Notes under the pieces: model-generated
Seen by the model: the letters and a program-made list of their open reading frames with translations, nothing else
What the model was told of the DNA's origin: nothing
Database searches by the model: none
Program-made: the position numbers and the translations under genes
DNA from: Microbacterium oxydans
GTDB lineage: Bacteria; Actinomycetota; Actinomycetes; Actinomycetales; Microbacteriaceae
Reading direction: 5' to 3'
Assembly (NCBI RefSeq): GCF_000956525.1
Contig: NZ_JYIW01000022.1
Coordinates: 62,001 to 126,000, forward strand
Length of the DNA stretch: 64,000 nt
Shown: positions 28,252 to 36,359 of the stretch, piece after piece
Layout: every line of letters starts with the position of its first letter
Position numbering within the stretch: the first letter of the stretch is position 1

Positions 28252-29925
28252 TCAGCGGGGCAGCGGCACTTCGATCAGCTGACGCCCGCCGAACGGACTC
28301 GTGAGCACCTGATCGAGCGCCGTACGGGTCGTCACGCGGCGGTACTCCCACCCGTACGCGATCGCCAGCTGCTCCAGTCGCACGGCGTGCGGCGTGTAGA
28401 ACGCGCGGTCGAGGTCGGCCTTCGCGGCGGAACCCGCGACCTCGAGTCCGTCGAAGATCGTGCCGCCGCCGTCATTGCCGACGATGACCTGCAGGCGAGG
28501 CTCCGGTTCGTCGGGCGGCAGCAGCAGGGCGCCGACGTCGTGCAGGAAGGCGAGATCGCCGAGCAGCACCCGCGTGATGCCGGGGGTGCCGCTCGCCTGG
28601 CTCGCGAGGGCGATGCCGGTGGCGGTCGCGATCGTGCCGTCGATGCCGGCGAGTCCGCGGTTCGCGTGCACCGGCACCTTCTTGCCGCCGAGCACGCCGT
28701 CAGCCACGCGCACGAGTCTCGAGGAGCCGAACATCAGCCGGTCGTGCGGCCAGGTGGCGCGCCAGACGGAGTCGACCAGCAGCGCGCGATCGAGGGGGCG
28801 TCGCACCGCGTCGAGCTCGGCCTTCACGGCATCCCGCCGGGCCGCGAAGTGCGTCGACGCGAGTCCGTCCTGATCCGGGGCGTGCTCGCTGAGGTCGACG
28901 GCCAGCTGGGCGGATACTCCGAGCCAGGCGCCGAGCCACTCCCGGTCAGCTGCGCCCTCGGCGACGGCGACGGATGCCACGGCACGAGTGCGGTGGTTGA
29001 GGTTCAGCTCCTCGCCGCCGTGCCGGACTGCGACGACCTCGACGGCCGCGTTCGACAGCAGCGCCGTGACCTCACGGCTGAGCGTCGGATGCCCGAGCAC
29101 CACGGCACGCTCCACGCGACCGCCCAGCTCGTCGCGGCGCAGCAGCTCGCGGTAGCCGTGCACGATCTGTCGTCCGAACCGGGCGCCGCTGACGATCTCC
29201 GCGATCAGCGGCCAGGAGCCGGCATGGGCGATCTCCTCGGCGATCGGCCCGGCATCCGCACCGGCGATCACGACGGTGCGCGGTCCGCGCTCGAGTATGA
29301 ACGCCTCCTGCGCGTCGATCCGCGGGGTGGGGCCGGGCACCAGCGGAACCTCGGCCGCGGTGCCTGACAGCGGCTCACGAGAGGGAAGGTTGAGGTGCAC
29401 CGGTCCGGCGACGCCGGGCACTCCGCGTTCGGCGTCAGCGCCCAGCGCGACGGCCACCGACTGCGCACCGAGCCCGGCCCAGGCGTCAGGGGCATCCGCA
29501 TCAGGGACCGGCGCATCGAGTTCTGCGCGCACCCAGGCGGCGAACATGCCCGGCTGCACGGTCGCCTGATTCGCACCGACGCCGCGGAGCTCCGGCGGGC
29601 GGTCTGCGGTGAGCAGCAGCAACGGGATGCCGGAGTGGAAGGCCTCCATCGTGGCAGGCAGCAGGTTCGCGACAGCCGTGCCGGAGGTGCAGAGCACGGC
29701 GGTCGGCACGCCCGTCTCCCTGGAGAGACCGAGCGCGGTGAAGCCGGCGACCCGCTCGTCGATGCGCACGTGCACGCGCAGCGCGCCGGTGTCGGCCGCG
29801 TGCACCGCGGCGAGCGCGAGCGCCTGCGACCTCGACCCCGGCGAGAGCACGAGATCGCGCACACCGTGTGCGATGAGTTCCGCGATCAGGGATGCAGCGG
29901 CATCCGATGCGGCGGAGTCGGTCAC
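28252..29925 (-). CDS. menD: SEPHCHC synthase (menaquinone biosynthesis)
   Basis: 557 residues, a thiamine-diphosphate enzyme that joins 2-oxoglutarate and isochorismate. The N-terminal Glu region reads HVRIDERVAGFTALGLS, the pyrimidine-side motif is LTADRPPELRGVGANQ, and the diphosphate-binding motif is VIVGNDGGGTIFD near 475. The product of menF is its substrate. Its ATG overlaps the previous gene by four bases (ATGA). Confidence 0.95.
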   Translation of the reverse strand: MTDSAASDAAASLIAELIAHGVRDLVLSPGSRSQALALAAVHAADTGALRVHVRIDERVAGFTALGLSRETGVPTAVLCTSGTAVANLLPATMEAFHSGIPLLLLTADRPPELRGVGANQATVQPGMFAAWVRAELDAPVPDADAPDAWAGLGAQSVAVALGADAERGVPGVAGPVHLNLPSREPLSGTAAEVPLVPGPTPRIDAQEAFILERGPRTVVIAGADAGPIAEEIAHAGSWPLIAEIVSGARFGRQIVHGYRELLRRDELGGRVERAVVLGHPTLSREVTALLSNAAVEVVAVRHGGEELNLNHRTRAVASVAVAEGAADREWLGAWLGVSAQLAVDLSEHAPDQDGLASTHFAARRDAVKAELDAVRRPLDRALLVDSVWRATWPHDRLMFGSSRLVRVADGVLGGKKVPVHANRGLAGIDGTIATATGIALASQASGTPGITRVLLGDLAFLHDVGALLLPPDEPEPRLQVIVGNDGGGTIFDGLEVAGSAAKADLDRAFYTPHAVRLEQLAIAYGWEYRRVTTRTALDQVLTSPFGGRQLIEVPLPR

Positions 29926-30272
29926 GCCCGAGGTTCCGCGGCAGGGGGCTCGTCGGTCTCGTCGTCGAGCCGTGCGAGCTCCTCCTCCATGCGACGGATG
30001 CGGGCGTCCTGCTCGGTCTTGCTGATGCTGCGGAGGAATGCAGGATCGTCGTCAGGGGCGACCAGCCGGATCGTGTCCTTGTCGTTCGCGCGACGACGTC
30101 CGAGGACGAACCACAGGATCCCGCCGATGACGGGGATGAGGACCACGATCGCGAGCCAGACCGGCTTGGGCACGCCACGGTGCCGCGTCGCCGGCTGCAC
30201 TGCGCAGTCGACGATGCTGAACACCCAGAACACGGCGGCCAGGAAACCGCCGACGATCAGTAGTCTTGCCAC
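29922..30272 (-). CDS. PLDc_N-type small membrane protein
   Basis: 116 residues. Two transmembrane helices (about 3-20 and 40-58) frame the segment VDCAVQPATRHRGVPKPVWL, which matches the phospholipase-D N-terminal (PLDc_N) pattern; no catalytic HKD domain follows. The C-terminus is charged and probably coiled-coil (RIRRMEEELARLDDE). GTG start, leaderless (TACACT six bases upstream). It is translationally coupled to menD. Confidence 0.88.
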   Translation of the reverse strand: MARLLIVGGFLAAVFWVFSIVDCAVQPATRHRGVPKPVWLAIVVLIPVIGGILWFVLGRRRANDKDTIRLVAPDDDPAFLRSISKTEQDARIRRMEEELARLDDETDEPPAAEPRA

Positions 30273-30278
30273 CCTTCC

Positions 30279-30284
30279 AGTGTA
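30279..30284 (-). promoter_or_regulatory. -10 element (TACACT) of the PLDc_N-menD unit, leaderless
   Basis: It ends six bases before the GTG start at 30272; it probably drives PLDc_N, menD and PPK2. Confidence 0.7.
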
Positions 30285-30351
30285 TGCACGTTCATGGAAG
30301 GCGGCGCCCGGACTGGGCAGCCATACCAGCCGTTGTTAGACTTCGCGGGTC

Positions 30352-30780
30352 ATGTCGCCCCGGTCATCGCTCCCCGCCCCACGCAGGCGGGTCGAGCGGG
30401 CGCTGGCGGCCAGGATCGTGACGGCGCTCGGCCTCGCGCTGCTGCTCGTCGTCGGCGCGTGGTCGACCTCGCACGGCGACGCCCAGTCGCCTGCGACGAT
30501 CTGCCTCGGGTCGGGCGCATCCGCCTCCGCAGCCGATACGACGGATGCCGGGCACCATGACGAGATCAGTGCGATCGACGTGCTGTCATCGGATGCCGCG
30601 GTCTGCGCGGTCGCTGCCCTCTGCTGCATCGCTCTCGTCCTGCTGCTGCGGCGGCTGCGCACGGCGCGTGGATCCGCGCTGCTCGGCAGGACCCCGCGGC
30701 TGCGTCCCATCACCCGTGCGGGGCCGGTGCACCGCATCCCCGCTCTGACCCTCACCCAGCTCTCCGTCTCCCGCACCTGA
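30352..30780 (+). CDS. Small membrane protein, unknown function
   Basis: 142 residues: a basic head, a hydrophobic segment at about 20-40, a Ser/Ala/Asp-rich extracytoplasmic loop with AGHHDE, a second hydrophobic segment at 82-98 with two Cys (ALCCIALVLLL), and a basic tail. No family recognised. A TAGACT hexamer lies nine bases before the ATG. It precedes a thiol-disulfide protein by 73 bases, so the loop His and Cys residues may point to a redox or metal role, but this is only a guess. Confidence 0.68.
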   Translation: MSPRSSLPAPRRRVERALAARIVTALGLALLLVVGAWSTSHGDAQSPATICLGSGASASAADTTDAGHHDEISAIDVLSSDAAVCAVAALCCIALVLLLRRLRTARGSALLGRTPRLRPITRAGPVHRIPALTLTQLSVSRT

Positions 30781-30853
30781 ACCGACAGCGCGTCTATCGA
30801 GCCGCCATGCGCGGCATCCACCCCTGTCGTTGCACCATCCTCTGGAGACCCCC

Positions 30854-31510
30854 ATGAAGACCTCTGTCAAGGCGACCCTGATCGCCATCGCCGTCGCCGT
30901 CGTCCTGCTCATCGCCGGCATCGTGTTCGCGATCAGCCAACGCGCCGCCACCCCCGAGCCGCCTGCCGACGGCGAACGGCTGCAGACCACCCGCACCGAC
31001 TCGCACGTGCTCGATCAGGGTGGGCCGGATGCCGTGACCGTCGTCGAGTTCCTCGACTTCGAGTGCGAGGCGTGCGGCGCGTTCTACCCGATCGTCGAAG
31101 AACTCCGCGCGACGTACGCGGGAGACATCACGTACGTCGTCCGCTACTTCCCGCTGCCAGGGCACATCAACTCGACGCAGGCCGCGCTCGCCGCCGAGGC
31201 CGCAGCACAGCAGGACCGGTTCGAGGACATGTACCACCGGCTGTTCGAGACCCAGGCGCAGTGGGGCGAGGGCGCGGAGGAGACCCCTGAGGTCTTCCGG
31301 ACGTTCGCGCAGGAGCTCGGACTCGAGATGGATGCCTACGACGCCGCGATCGCCGACCCGGCCACGCTGCAGCGCGTGGAGTCGGACAAGGCGGACGGCG
31401 AGCGCCTCGGGGTCAGCAGCACCCCGTCGTTCTTCATCGACGGCACGGCCGTCGAGCTGCAGGAGTGGGACGACCTCGAGCAGGCGATCGAGAAAGCCGT
31501 GAACGGCTGA
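30854..31510 (+). CDS. Membrane-anchored DsbA-like thioredoxin-fold protein
   Basis: 218 residues. A signal anchor covers about 8-28, followed by a thioredoxin-fold domain with the active-site CEAC (Cys71-Cys74) in VEFLDFECEACGAFYP, and the cis-Pro region GVSSTPSFFIDG near 190. It would form or shuffle disulfides outside the membrane. ATG 30854 has GGAG eight bases upstream; an in-frame TTG at 30830 is less likely. Confidence 0.92.
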   Translation: MKTSVKATLIAIAVAVVLLIAGIVFAISQRAATPEPPADGERLQTTRTDSHVLDQGGPDAVTVVEFLDFECEACGAFYPIVEELRATYAGDITYVVRYFPLPGHINSTQAALAAEAAAQQDRFEDMYHRLFETQAQWGEGAEETPEVFRTFAQELGLEMDAYDAAIADPATLQRVESDKADGERLGVSSTPSFFIDGTAVELQEWDDLEQAIEKAVNG

Positions 31511-31595
31511 ACGCGGCGGGGGCCGGCCCGCTCCCCCACCGCACCGGCTCACGGGGAAGGGCGAGGCGGATCCGCCACGGTGATATCCCGGTCGC

Positions 31596-31601
31596 TACGC
31601 T
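31596..31601 (+). promoter_or_regulatory. -10 element (TACGCT) of the rhomboid/MprF-like gene, leaderless
   Basis: It ends six bases before ATG 31608, with no ribosome-binding site. Confidence 0.65.
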
Positions 31602-31607
31602 GAGCGC

Positions 31608-33680
31608 ATGAGCGAGCCCCGACACCGCACGCCCGCCGTGCTCAGCGTCATCCGCCGCATCCCGGCGACGTTGACGATGATCGCGTTGATCCTCGTGGTC
31701 GGTGTGACCTGGCACGGGCTGTGGGCGCCGTTCGAAGACACCGCGCTGTTCCGCTCCGTCGCCTACGGGCTGCCGAACCTCGCGGACGGCAAGTGGTGGA
31801 CGCCGATCACCGGCACGTTCTTCGTGAACCAGCCGTGGGTGTACCTGTTCACGATCGCCGGGTTCTGGGGCATGGCGTACCTGGAGTTCCGTCGAGGGAC
31901 CCGCGTCGCCCTCGCCTACTACTGGGTCGGGCAGCTGTTCGCGATCTTCGCCACCGCGCTCGTGCTCTTCGCGCTCTCGCAGTTCCCCTGGGCGTGGGCG
32001 ATGACCCAGTCGCAGGCGCTCGATGTCGGCGCATCCGGCGGCACGATGGCCTGCATGGCCGCGGCCGTCGGCCTGTTCCGGCCGCCGTGGCGGGTGCGCG
32101 GCTGGCTGATCCTGCTCGGCTTCGTCTTCATCTCGATGCTGTTCTGGGGCAAGATCGCCGACCTCGAGCACCTGCTCGCCGTGCTGCTGATCCTCGTCGT
32201 CGACCGGTCGCTGCGCGTGCGGCACACCACCGTGCGGGAACAGCGGCTCATCGCGGTGGTGGCGATCCTCGTGCTCGGCGCGGTCGAGATCATCACGACG
32301 TTCGTGGCGACCGACGGTCCGTTCGGGCCGACCGACCCGGCATCCGGCGGGTTCATCGATCTCGCGATCGACCTCGTCGTGATCCTCGTGCTCGTGAACG
32401 GTCTGCGGCGAGGGCGACGCTTCGCGTGGGTGCTGGCGATCCTGCTCGGGCTGTTCAACCTGGCCGGTGCAGCGCTGGTGCTCGCACTCATCATCCTGAC
32501 CAGTCAGGCCGAGCTCGATGTGCGCTGGGACGGCGAGACCGAGCTCGTGATGGCGAACGGCTTCCTCTGGCTGATCATGCTCGTGTATCTGATCTGGGTG
32601 CGCCGCGCGTTCCGCGCCAAGCGCAAGTCGACCATCGGCGCACAGCCCGCGCCGACGGTCGACGACGTGAAGACCGAACTCCGCGCGCACGGCGGTGGCA
32701 CGCTGTCGTGGATGACCACCTGGGACGGCAACAGCTACGCGCGGGTCGACGGCGGCATCGTCGCGTACCAGCGCCGCAACGGCGTCGCCCTCGCGCTCGC
32801 CGATCCGATCGGCCCGAGCGCGCTGCGAGCACAGGCCGTGACCGGGTTCATCAGCGCCGCCGAGAACGCCGGGCTGGTGCCCTGCTTCTTCAGCGCGGAT
32901 GCCGCGACACGCGACGCTGTGCCCTCGACCTGGCGGAGCATCGTGGTGGCGGACGACACGATCGTCGACCTGCCAGGACTCGAGTTCACCGGCAAGCGCT
33001 GGAACTCCGTGCGGACCTCGCTGAACAAGGCCGGCCGCGAGGAGATGATGTTCCGCATGACGCACCTGAAGGCCGAATCGTGGGGCGTGCAGCAGCAGTT
33101 GCGAGCGATCTCGGAGGCCTGGGTCGGCGACAAGGACCTGCCCGAGATGCGCTTCACGCTCGGCACCCTGGAGGAGGCCGAGGATCCGGAGGTCAGGCTC
33201 GCACTCGCGCTCGCCCCGAACGGCGATGTCGACGGGTTCCTCTCGTGGCTGCCGGTGCACGGCGAGGGCGACACGGTGCACGGCTGGACGCTCGACCTGA
33301 TGCGTCGCCGAGAGGGCGGCTTCGGCCCGGTCATGGAGTATCTGATCGGCATGTCGGCGAGGCAGTTCTCGGATGAGGGCGCCCAGATCATGTCGCTGTC
33401 CGGTGCGCCGCTCGCGCACGACTATCCGCCGGATGCCGGAGTGATCGCCGCGCTGAGCGACCGCCTCGCCGAAGCGCTCGAGCCTGTCTACGGATTCGGC
33501 TCGCTGCACCGCTTCAAGCAGAAGTTCCACCCGCGGTACGAGACCATGTACCTCCTGTTCCGCGATGAGAGCGACCTCACCCGCATCGGCGGGGCGCTGA
33601 CGCGGGCGTTCCTGCCGGATGCGACGATCCGTCAGTTCGCGGGTGCCGGGCTGGAACTCGTGCGGGGCGGGAACGACTGA
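31608..33680 (+). CDS. Rhomboid-like membrane domain fused to MprF-type DUF2156 transferase domain
   Basis: 690 residues. Residues 18-215 hold about six helices with rhomboid features: WWTPITGTFF (63-72), GASGG (141-145, the GxSx serine motif, Ser143) and a later His in ADLEHLLAV (His188). Two to three more helices follow to about 345. Residues 360-690 are a DUF2156 domain, the GNAT-like catalytic part of lysylphosphatidylglycerol synthases (GKRWNSVRTSLNKAGRE, DGFLSWLPVH). It probably modifies a membrane lipid with an amino acid, using charged tRNA. Whether the rhomboid part is an active protease is unproven. Confidence 0.85.
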   Translation: MSEPRHRTPAVLSVIRRIPATLTMIALILVVGVTWHGLWAPFEDTALFRSVAYGLPNLADGKWWTPITGTFFVNQPWVYLFTIAGFWGMAYLEFRRGTRVALAYYWVGQLFAIFATALVLFALSQFPWAWAMTQSQALDVGASGGTMACMAAAVGLFRPPWRVRGWLILLGFVFISMLFWGKIADLEHLLAVLLILVVDRSLRVRHTTVREQRLIAVVAILVLGAVEIITTFVATDGPFGPTDPASGGFIDLAIDLVVILVLVNGLRRGRRFAWVLAILLGLFNLAGAALVLALIILTSQAELDVRWDGETELVMANGFLWLIMLVYLIWVRRAFRAKRKSTIGAQPAPTVDDVKTELRAHGGGTLSWMTTWDGNSYARVDGGIVAYQRRNGVALALADPIGPSALRAQAVTGFISAAENAGLVPCFFSADAATRDAVPSTWRSIVVADDTIVDLPGLEFTGKRWNSVRTSLNKAGREEMMFRMTHLKAESWGVQQQLRAISEAWVGDKDLPEMRFTLGTLEEAEDPEVRLALALAPNGDVDGFLSWLPVHGEGDTVHGWTLDLMRRREGGFGPVMEYLIGMSARQFSDEGAQIMSLSGAPLAHDYPPDAGVIAALSDRLAEALEPVYGFGSLHRFKQKFHPRYETMYLLFRDESDLTRIGGALTRAFLPDATIRQFAGAGLELVRGGND

Positions 33681-33762
33681 CCGGTGCGGCCTGCGTGCGT
33701 GCGTGTGGGCGCGCGACGTGCAGGAAGAAGTGCGGGGTGCAGGAGCATCCGCCGGCGTTTCT

Positions 33763-33827
33763 CCCTGCAGGTCGCACATGGCCCTGCAGGTCGCACGGGT
33801 GAGGGTACCCGGCGGGTGAGGGGACCC
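33763..33827. repeat. Two short tandem repeat pairs between convergent genes
   Basis: CCCTGCAGGTCGCAC occurs at 33763-33777 and 33782-33796. GGGTGAGGGTACCC (33797-33810) is followed by a copy with one mismatch at 33814-33827. They fill most of the gap between the MprF-like gene and arfB and may form hairpins. Confidence 0.65.
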
Positions 33828-33846
33828 GACGGATGCCGTCGGCCGG

Positions 33847-34287
33847 TCAGGAGTCGTTCGGGCGCCGCCGCAGCTGCTTGACGTCGGTGCGGCGCTGCTT
33901 CGCCTTGAGTCGACGTTCCTTCGAGCCTCGGCTCGGTTTCGTCGGGCGCCGCGGCGGGGCCGGCGGACTGATGGCGTCGGCCACCAGCGTCACGAGGCGA
34001 GCACGCGCGGCATCCCGATTGCGCAGCTGGGCGCGATGCTCGGATGCCGCGATCGTGAGCACCCCGTCGATGAGGCGCCCGGCCAGTCGTTCGAGCAGCC
34101 GCTCGCGCTGCACCGGCGACAGCACGGCGGAGTTCGCGGCATCCCAGATGAGTTCGACGCGGGAGTCGGCGGTGTTCACGCCCTGCCCGCCTGGACCGGA
34201 TGACCGCGAGAACCGCCACGACAGCTCGGCCTCGGGGATCGTGAGACCCGACGAGACCCGGAGACCGGGGCGGAGCGGTGCGGACAT
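33847..34287 (-). CDS. arfB: Alternative ribosome-rescue hydrolase ArfB
   Basis: 146 residues. The GGQ motif (Gly33-Gln35 in SSGPGGQGVNT) releases peptides from stalled ribosomes, and the basic C-terminal tail (KERRLKAKQRRTDVKQLRRR) enters the empty mRNA channel; both are hallmarks of ArfB/ICT1. There is no release-factor codon-recognition domain. The start may instead be ATG 34299, which has GGAG seven bases upstream; 34287 gives the usual N-terminus. Confidence 0.93.
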   Translation of the reverse strand: MSAPLRPGLRVSSGLTIPEAELSWRFSRSSGPGGQGVNTADSRVELIWDAANSAVLSPVQRERLLERLAGRLIDGVLTIAASEHRAQLRNRDAARARLVTLVADAISPPAPPRRPTKPSRGSKERRLKAKQRRTDVKQLRRRPNDS

Positions 34288-34342
34288 GACATCCATCATC
34301 CCTCTGCTCCGGGGTCTCCGGGTGCCGCGCGCTGGCTGAGGC

Positions 34343-35629
34343 TCAGTCGCGGGCGTCGAGGAGCTCGAGCGGAGCATCCGTCGCCGTGACCTTCGCGCTG
34401 CCGACCTTCGCGGTGTTGACGATGTGCGCGCGGGCGACCACGATCACCGCGACGACCATGAGTGCGGCTCCGAGCCAGTACGGCGCGGAGTGGCTGACCG
34501 CGACGTAGAGCGCGCCGGCGATCAACGGTGCGATGGTGCCCATCGCGGCGTTGAGCGACTGGGTCGCGCCGCCCAGCCAGCCCTGCTCGTCATCGCCGAC
34601 CGCGTTCGACATGGCACCGTCCATGGCGGCCTGCGAGGCGCCCTGGCCGGCCGCGAGCATGAGCGCTCCGACGATGAACAGCCACGGCTGGGCGAAGATC
34701 GACGCCACCACGGCGAGTCCGATCAGGCCGACCATCTGCGCGACGATGCCGCTCACGATCACGCCGCGCTCGCCGATGCGAGGCAGCAGGATGCCGAGCA
34801 GCACGCCCTGGATGAGGATGTCGATGATGCCGACGGCGGCCGTCATCAGTCCGATCTGGGTCGGTCCCCACTGGATGGAGTCGAGCGCGAGCACGCTGAA
34901 GTTGTTCACGAAGAAGCCGAAGGGCAGCGCGAGGAGCCCGAAGCCGATCATGAGACCGCGGAGCTCCTTGCGGCCGAAGGCGTTCTTGAAGACGGCGAAG
35001 GGCTGCACGTCGCGCACCGAGATCGAGGTGATGCGGTTCTCGGGCTTGAGGCTCTCCGGGAGCAGGAAGATGCTGAGGATCGCGATCGTGAGGCCGACCG
35101 CGGCGGTGAGGAACACCGGAAGCTGCAGGCTCACGGATGCCAGGAGACCGCCGATCGCCGGGCCGATCATCATGCCGATGCCGGAGAGCGCACCGAGGAG
35201 GCCGAAGCGCTGTGCGCGCTTCTCGGGCGGGGTGATGTCGGCGAGGTAGGCGAAGAGCGCTGGCAGGTCGCCGGCGGTGAGGCCTTGGATGACACGTGCG
35301 AGGACGAGCACCCAGAGCGCGCAGCCGATGCCGAACAGGGCCATCGCGAACGCGGCACCGAAGGCGGCCGCGATGATGACGGGTCTGCGACCGAAGCGAT
35401 CGGACAGGCGGCCGAGGAACGGGGCGATGAGGAAGGCGCAGAGGCCGTTGACCGCTTCGAGGACGCCGACCCAGAGCGCGAGGTCCTTCTCCTCGGACAC
35501 GTACTGGAGGACGACGAAGGGGAGGACGGGCAGGACGACCGTCATGCCGATGACGGTGAGCATCGTCAGGACGACGAGCATGATCCACGCGCGATTCGCG
35601 TTTCGGATCGAGGATGTGAGTGAAGTCAT
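34343..35629 (-). CDS. MFS drug efflux transporter, TetA-like
   Basis: 428 residues with 12 predicted helices. The loop 2-3 motif GRLSDRFGRRPVI near 72 and a motif-C-like region (GIGMMIGPAIGGLL) mark it as a drug:H+ antiporter (DHA1/TetA-like); the substrate is unknown. The frame is open upstream, but ATG 35629 is six bases after TACACT. It is divergent from the TetR gene with shared operator-like repeats, the usual layout of regulated efflux. Confidence 0.92.
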   Translation of the reverse strand: MTSLTSSIRNANRAWIMLVVLTMLTVIGMTVVLPVLPFVVLQYVSEEKDLALWVGVLEAVNGLCAFLIAPFLGRLSDRFGRRPVIIAAAFGAAFAMALFGIGCALWVLVLARVIQGLTAGDLPALFAYLADITPPEKRAQRFGLLGALSGIGMMIGPAIGGLLASVSLQLPVFLTAAVGLTIAILSIFLLPESLKPENRITSISVRDVQPFAVFKNAFGRKELRGLMIGFGLLALPFGFFVNNFSVLALDSIQWGPTQIGLMTAAVGIIDILIQGVLLGILLPRIGERGVIVSGIVAQMVGLIGLAVVASIFAQPWLFIVGALMLAAGQGASQAAMDGAMSNAVGDDEQGWLGGATQSLNAAMGTIAPLIAGALYVAVSHSAPYWLGAALMVVAVIVVARAHIVNTAKVGSAKVTATDAPLELLDARD

Positions 35630-35635
35630 ACCGAA

Positions 35636-35641
35636 AGTGTA
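35636..35641 (-). promoter_or_regulatory. -10 element (TACACT) of the MFS gene, leaderless
   Basis: It ends six bases before ATG 35629. Confidence 0.7.
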
Positions 35642-35647
35642 TCCGTA

Positions 35648-35673
35648 CCAGTTTTGGTGTAAAGCCAGTTTTG
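35648..35673. promoter_or_regulatory. Direct repeat CCAGTTTTG, candidate TetR operator
   Basis: CCAGTTTTG occurs at 35648-35656 and 35665-35673, 17 bases apart, in the 70-base gap between the divergent MFS and TetR genes. The pair overlaps the -35 regions of both promoters, so one bound repressor could close both. Confidence 0.6.
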
Positions 35674-35687
35674 TATCGGCTTCGCGA

Positions 35688-35693
35688 TACGCT
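35688..35693 (+). promoter_or_regulatory. -10 element (TACGCT) of the TetR gene
   Basis: It ends six bases before ATG 35700. The intervening GGAGGC could also act as a ribosome-binding site if transcription began further upstream. Confidence 0.6.
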
Positions 35694-35699
35694 GGAGGC

Positions 35700-36359
35700 A
35701 TGACGACCCCCGAGCCGAAATCCTCCGAGCCGATGGGACGCCGCGAGCGCAAGAAGGCGGCGACCCGCAAGACGATCTCCGACGTCGCGACGATGATGTT
35801 CCTGGAGCGAGGCTTCGACAACGTGAGCATCCGGGAAGTGGCGGATGCCGCCGACGTCTCCCCCACGACCGTCTTCGCGCACTTCCCGCAGAAGGAGGCG
35901 CTCGTCTTCGACGAAGACGACGAGCAGCGGGAGCGGCTCGTCTCCGCCGTGCGCGATCGACCGGCCGGCACCGAGATCCACCGTGCGATCCACGACTTCT
36001 ACGCGACCGAGATCGCCACGAACATCGACGAGCACGGGAACGATGTGACGCGCATCTTCGCGCAGTTCCTGAACGAGACCCCCGCACTTCGCGAGTACGG
36101 GGCCAAGATGTGGCTGCGCCATGAGGATGCGCTGGCGCAGGCGATCGCCGAGGAGTTCGGGCTGGGTGCGCCGACCGCCGAGATCCGCGTCTACTCGCGG
36201 TTCATCCTGCAGATCCAGCTGCTCGTGAACGACACCGATGACCAGCTCGGCACGCTCGAAGCGGGATTCGCGGTGCTCGAAAGCGGATGGGCGCCGATCG
36301 AAGCACGGCTCGGCGGGACGGGTGATGCGCCGGCGGTCACCACGCGCCGCACGCGATGA
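35700..36359 (+). CDS. TetR family regulator
   Basis: 219 residues. The helix-turn-helix is at about 17-65 (RKTISDVATMMFLERGFDNV, VADAADVSPTTVFAHFPQKE). The C-terminal ligand domain is all-helical and shows no family signature. It most likely represses itself and the divergent MFS gene. Its stop overlaps the AraC start by four bases. Confidence 0.93.
   Translation: MTTPEPKSSEPMGRRERKKAATRKTISDVATMMFLERGFDNVSIREVADAADVSPTTVFAHFPQKEALVFDEDDEQRERLVSAVRDRPAGTEIHRAIHDFYATEIATNIDEHGNDVTRIFAQFLNETPALREYGAKMWLRHEDALAQAIAEEFGLGAPTAEIRVYSRFILQIQLLVNDTDDQLGTLEAGFAVLESGWAPIEARLGGTGDAPAVTTRRTR

Noticed and set aside
31434..33779. 781-codon minus-strand open frame opposite the rhomboid/MprF-like gene
   Set aside because: Composition is His/Arg/Glu-biased antisense sequence; the plus-strand gene has clear domains.
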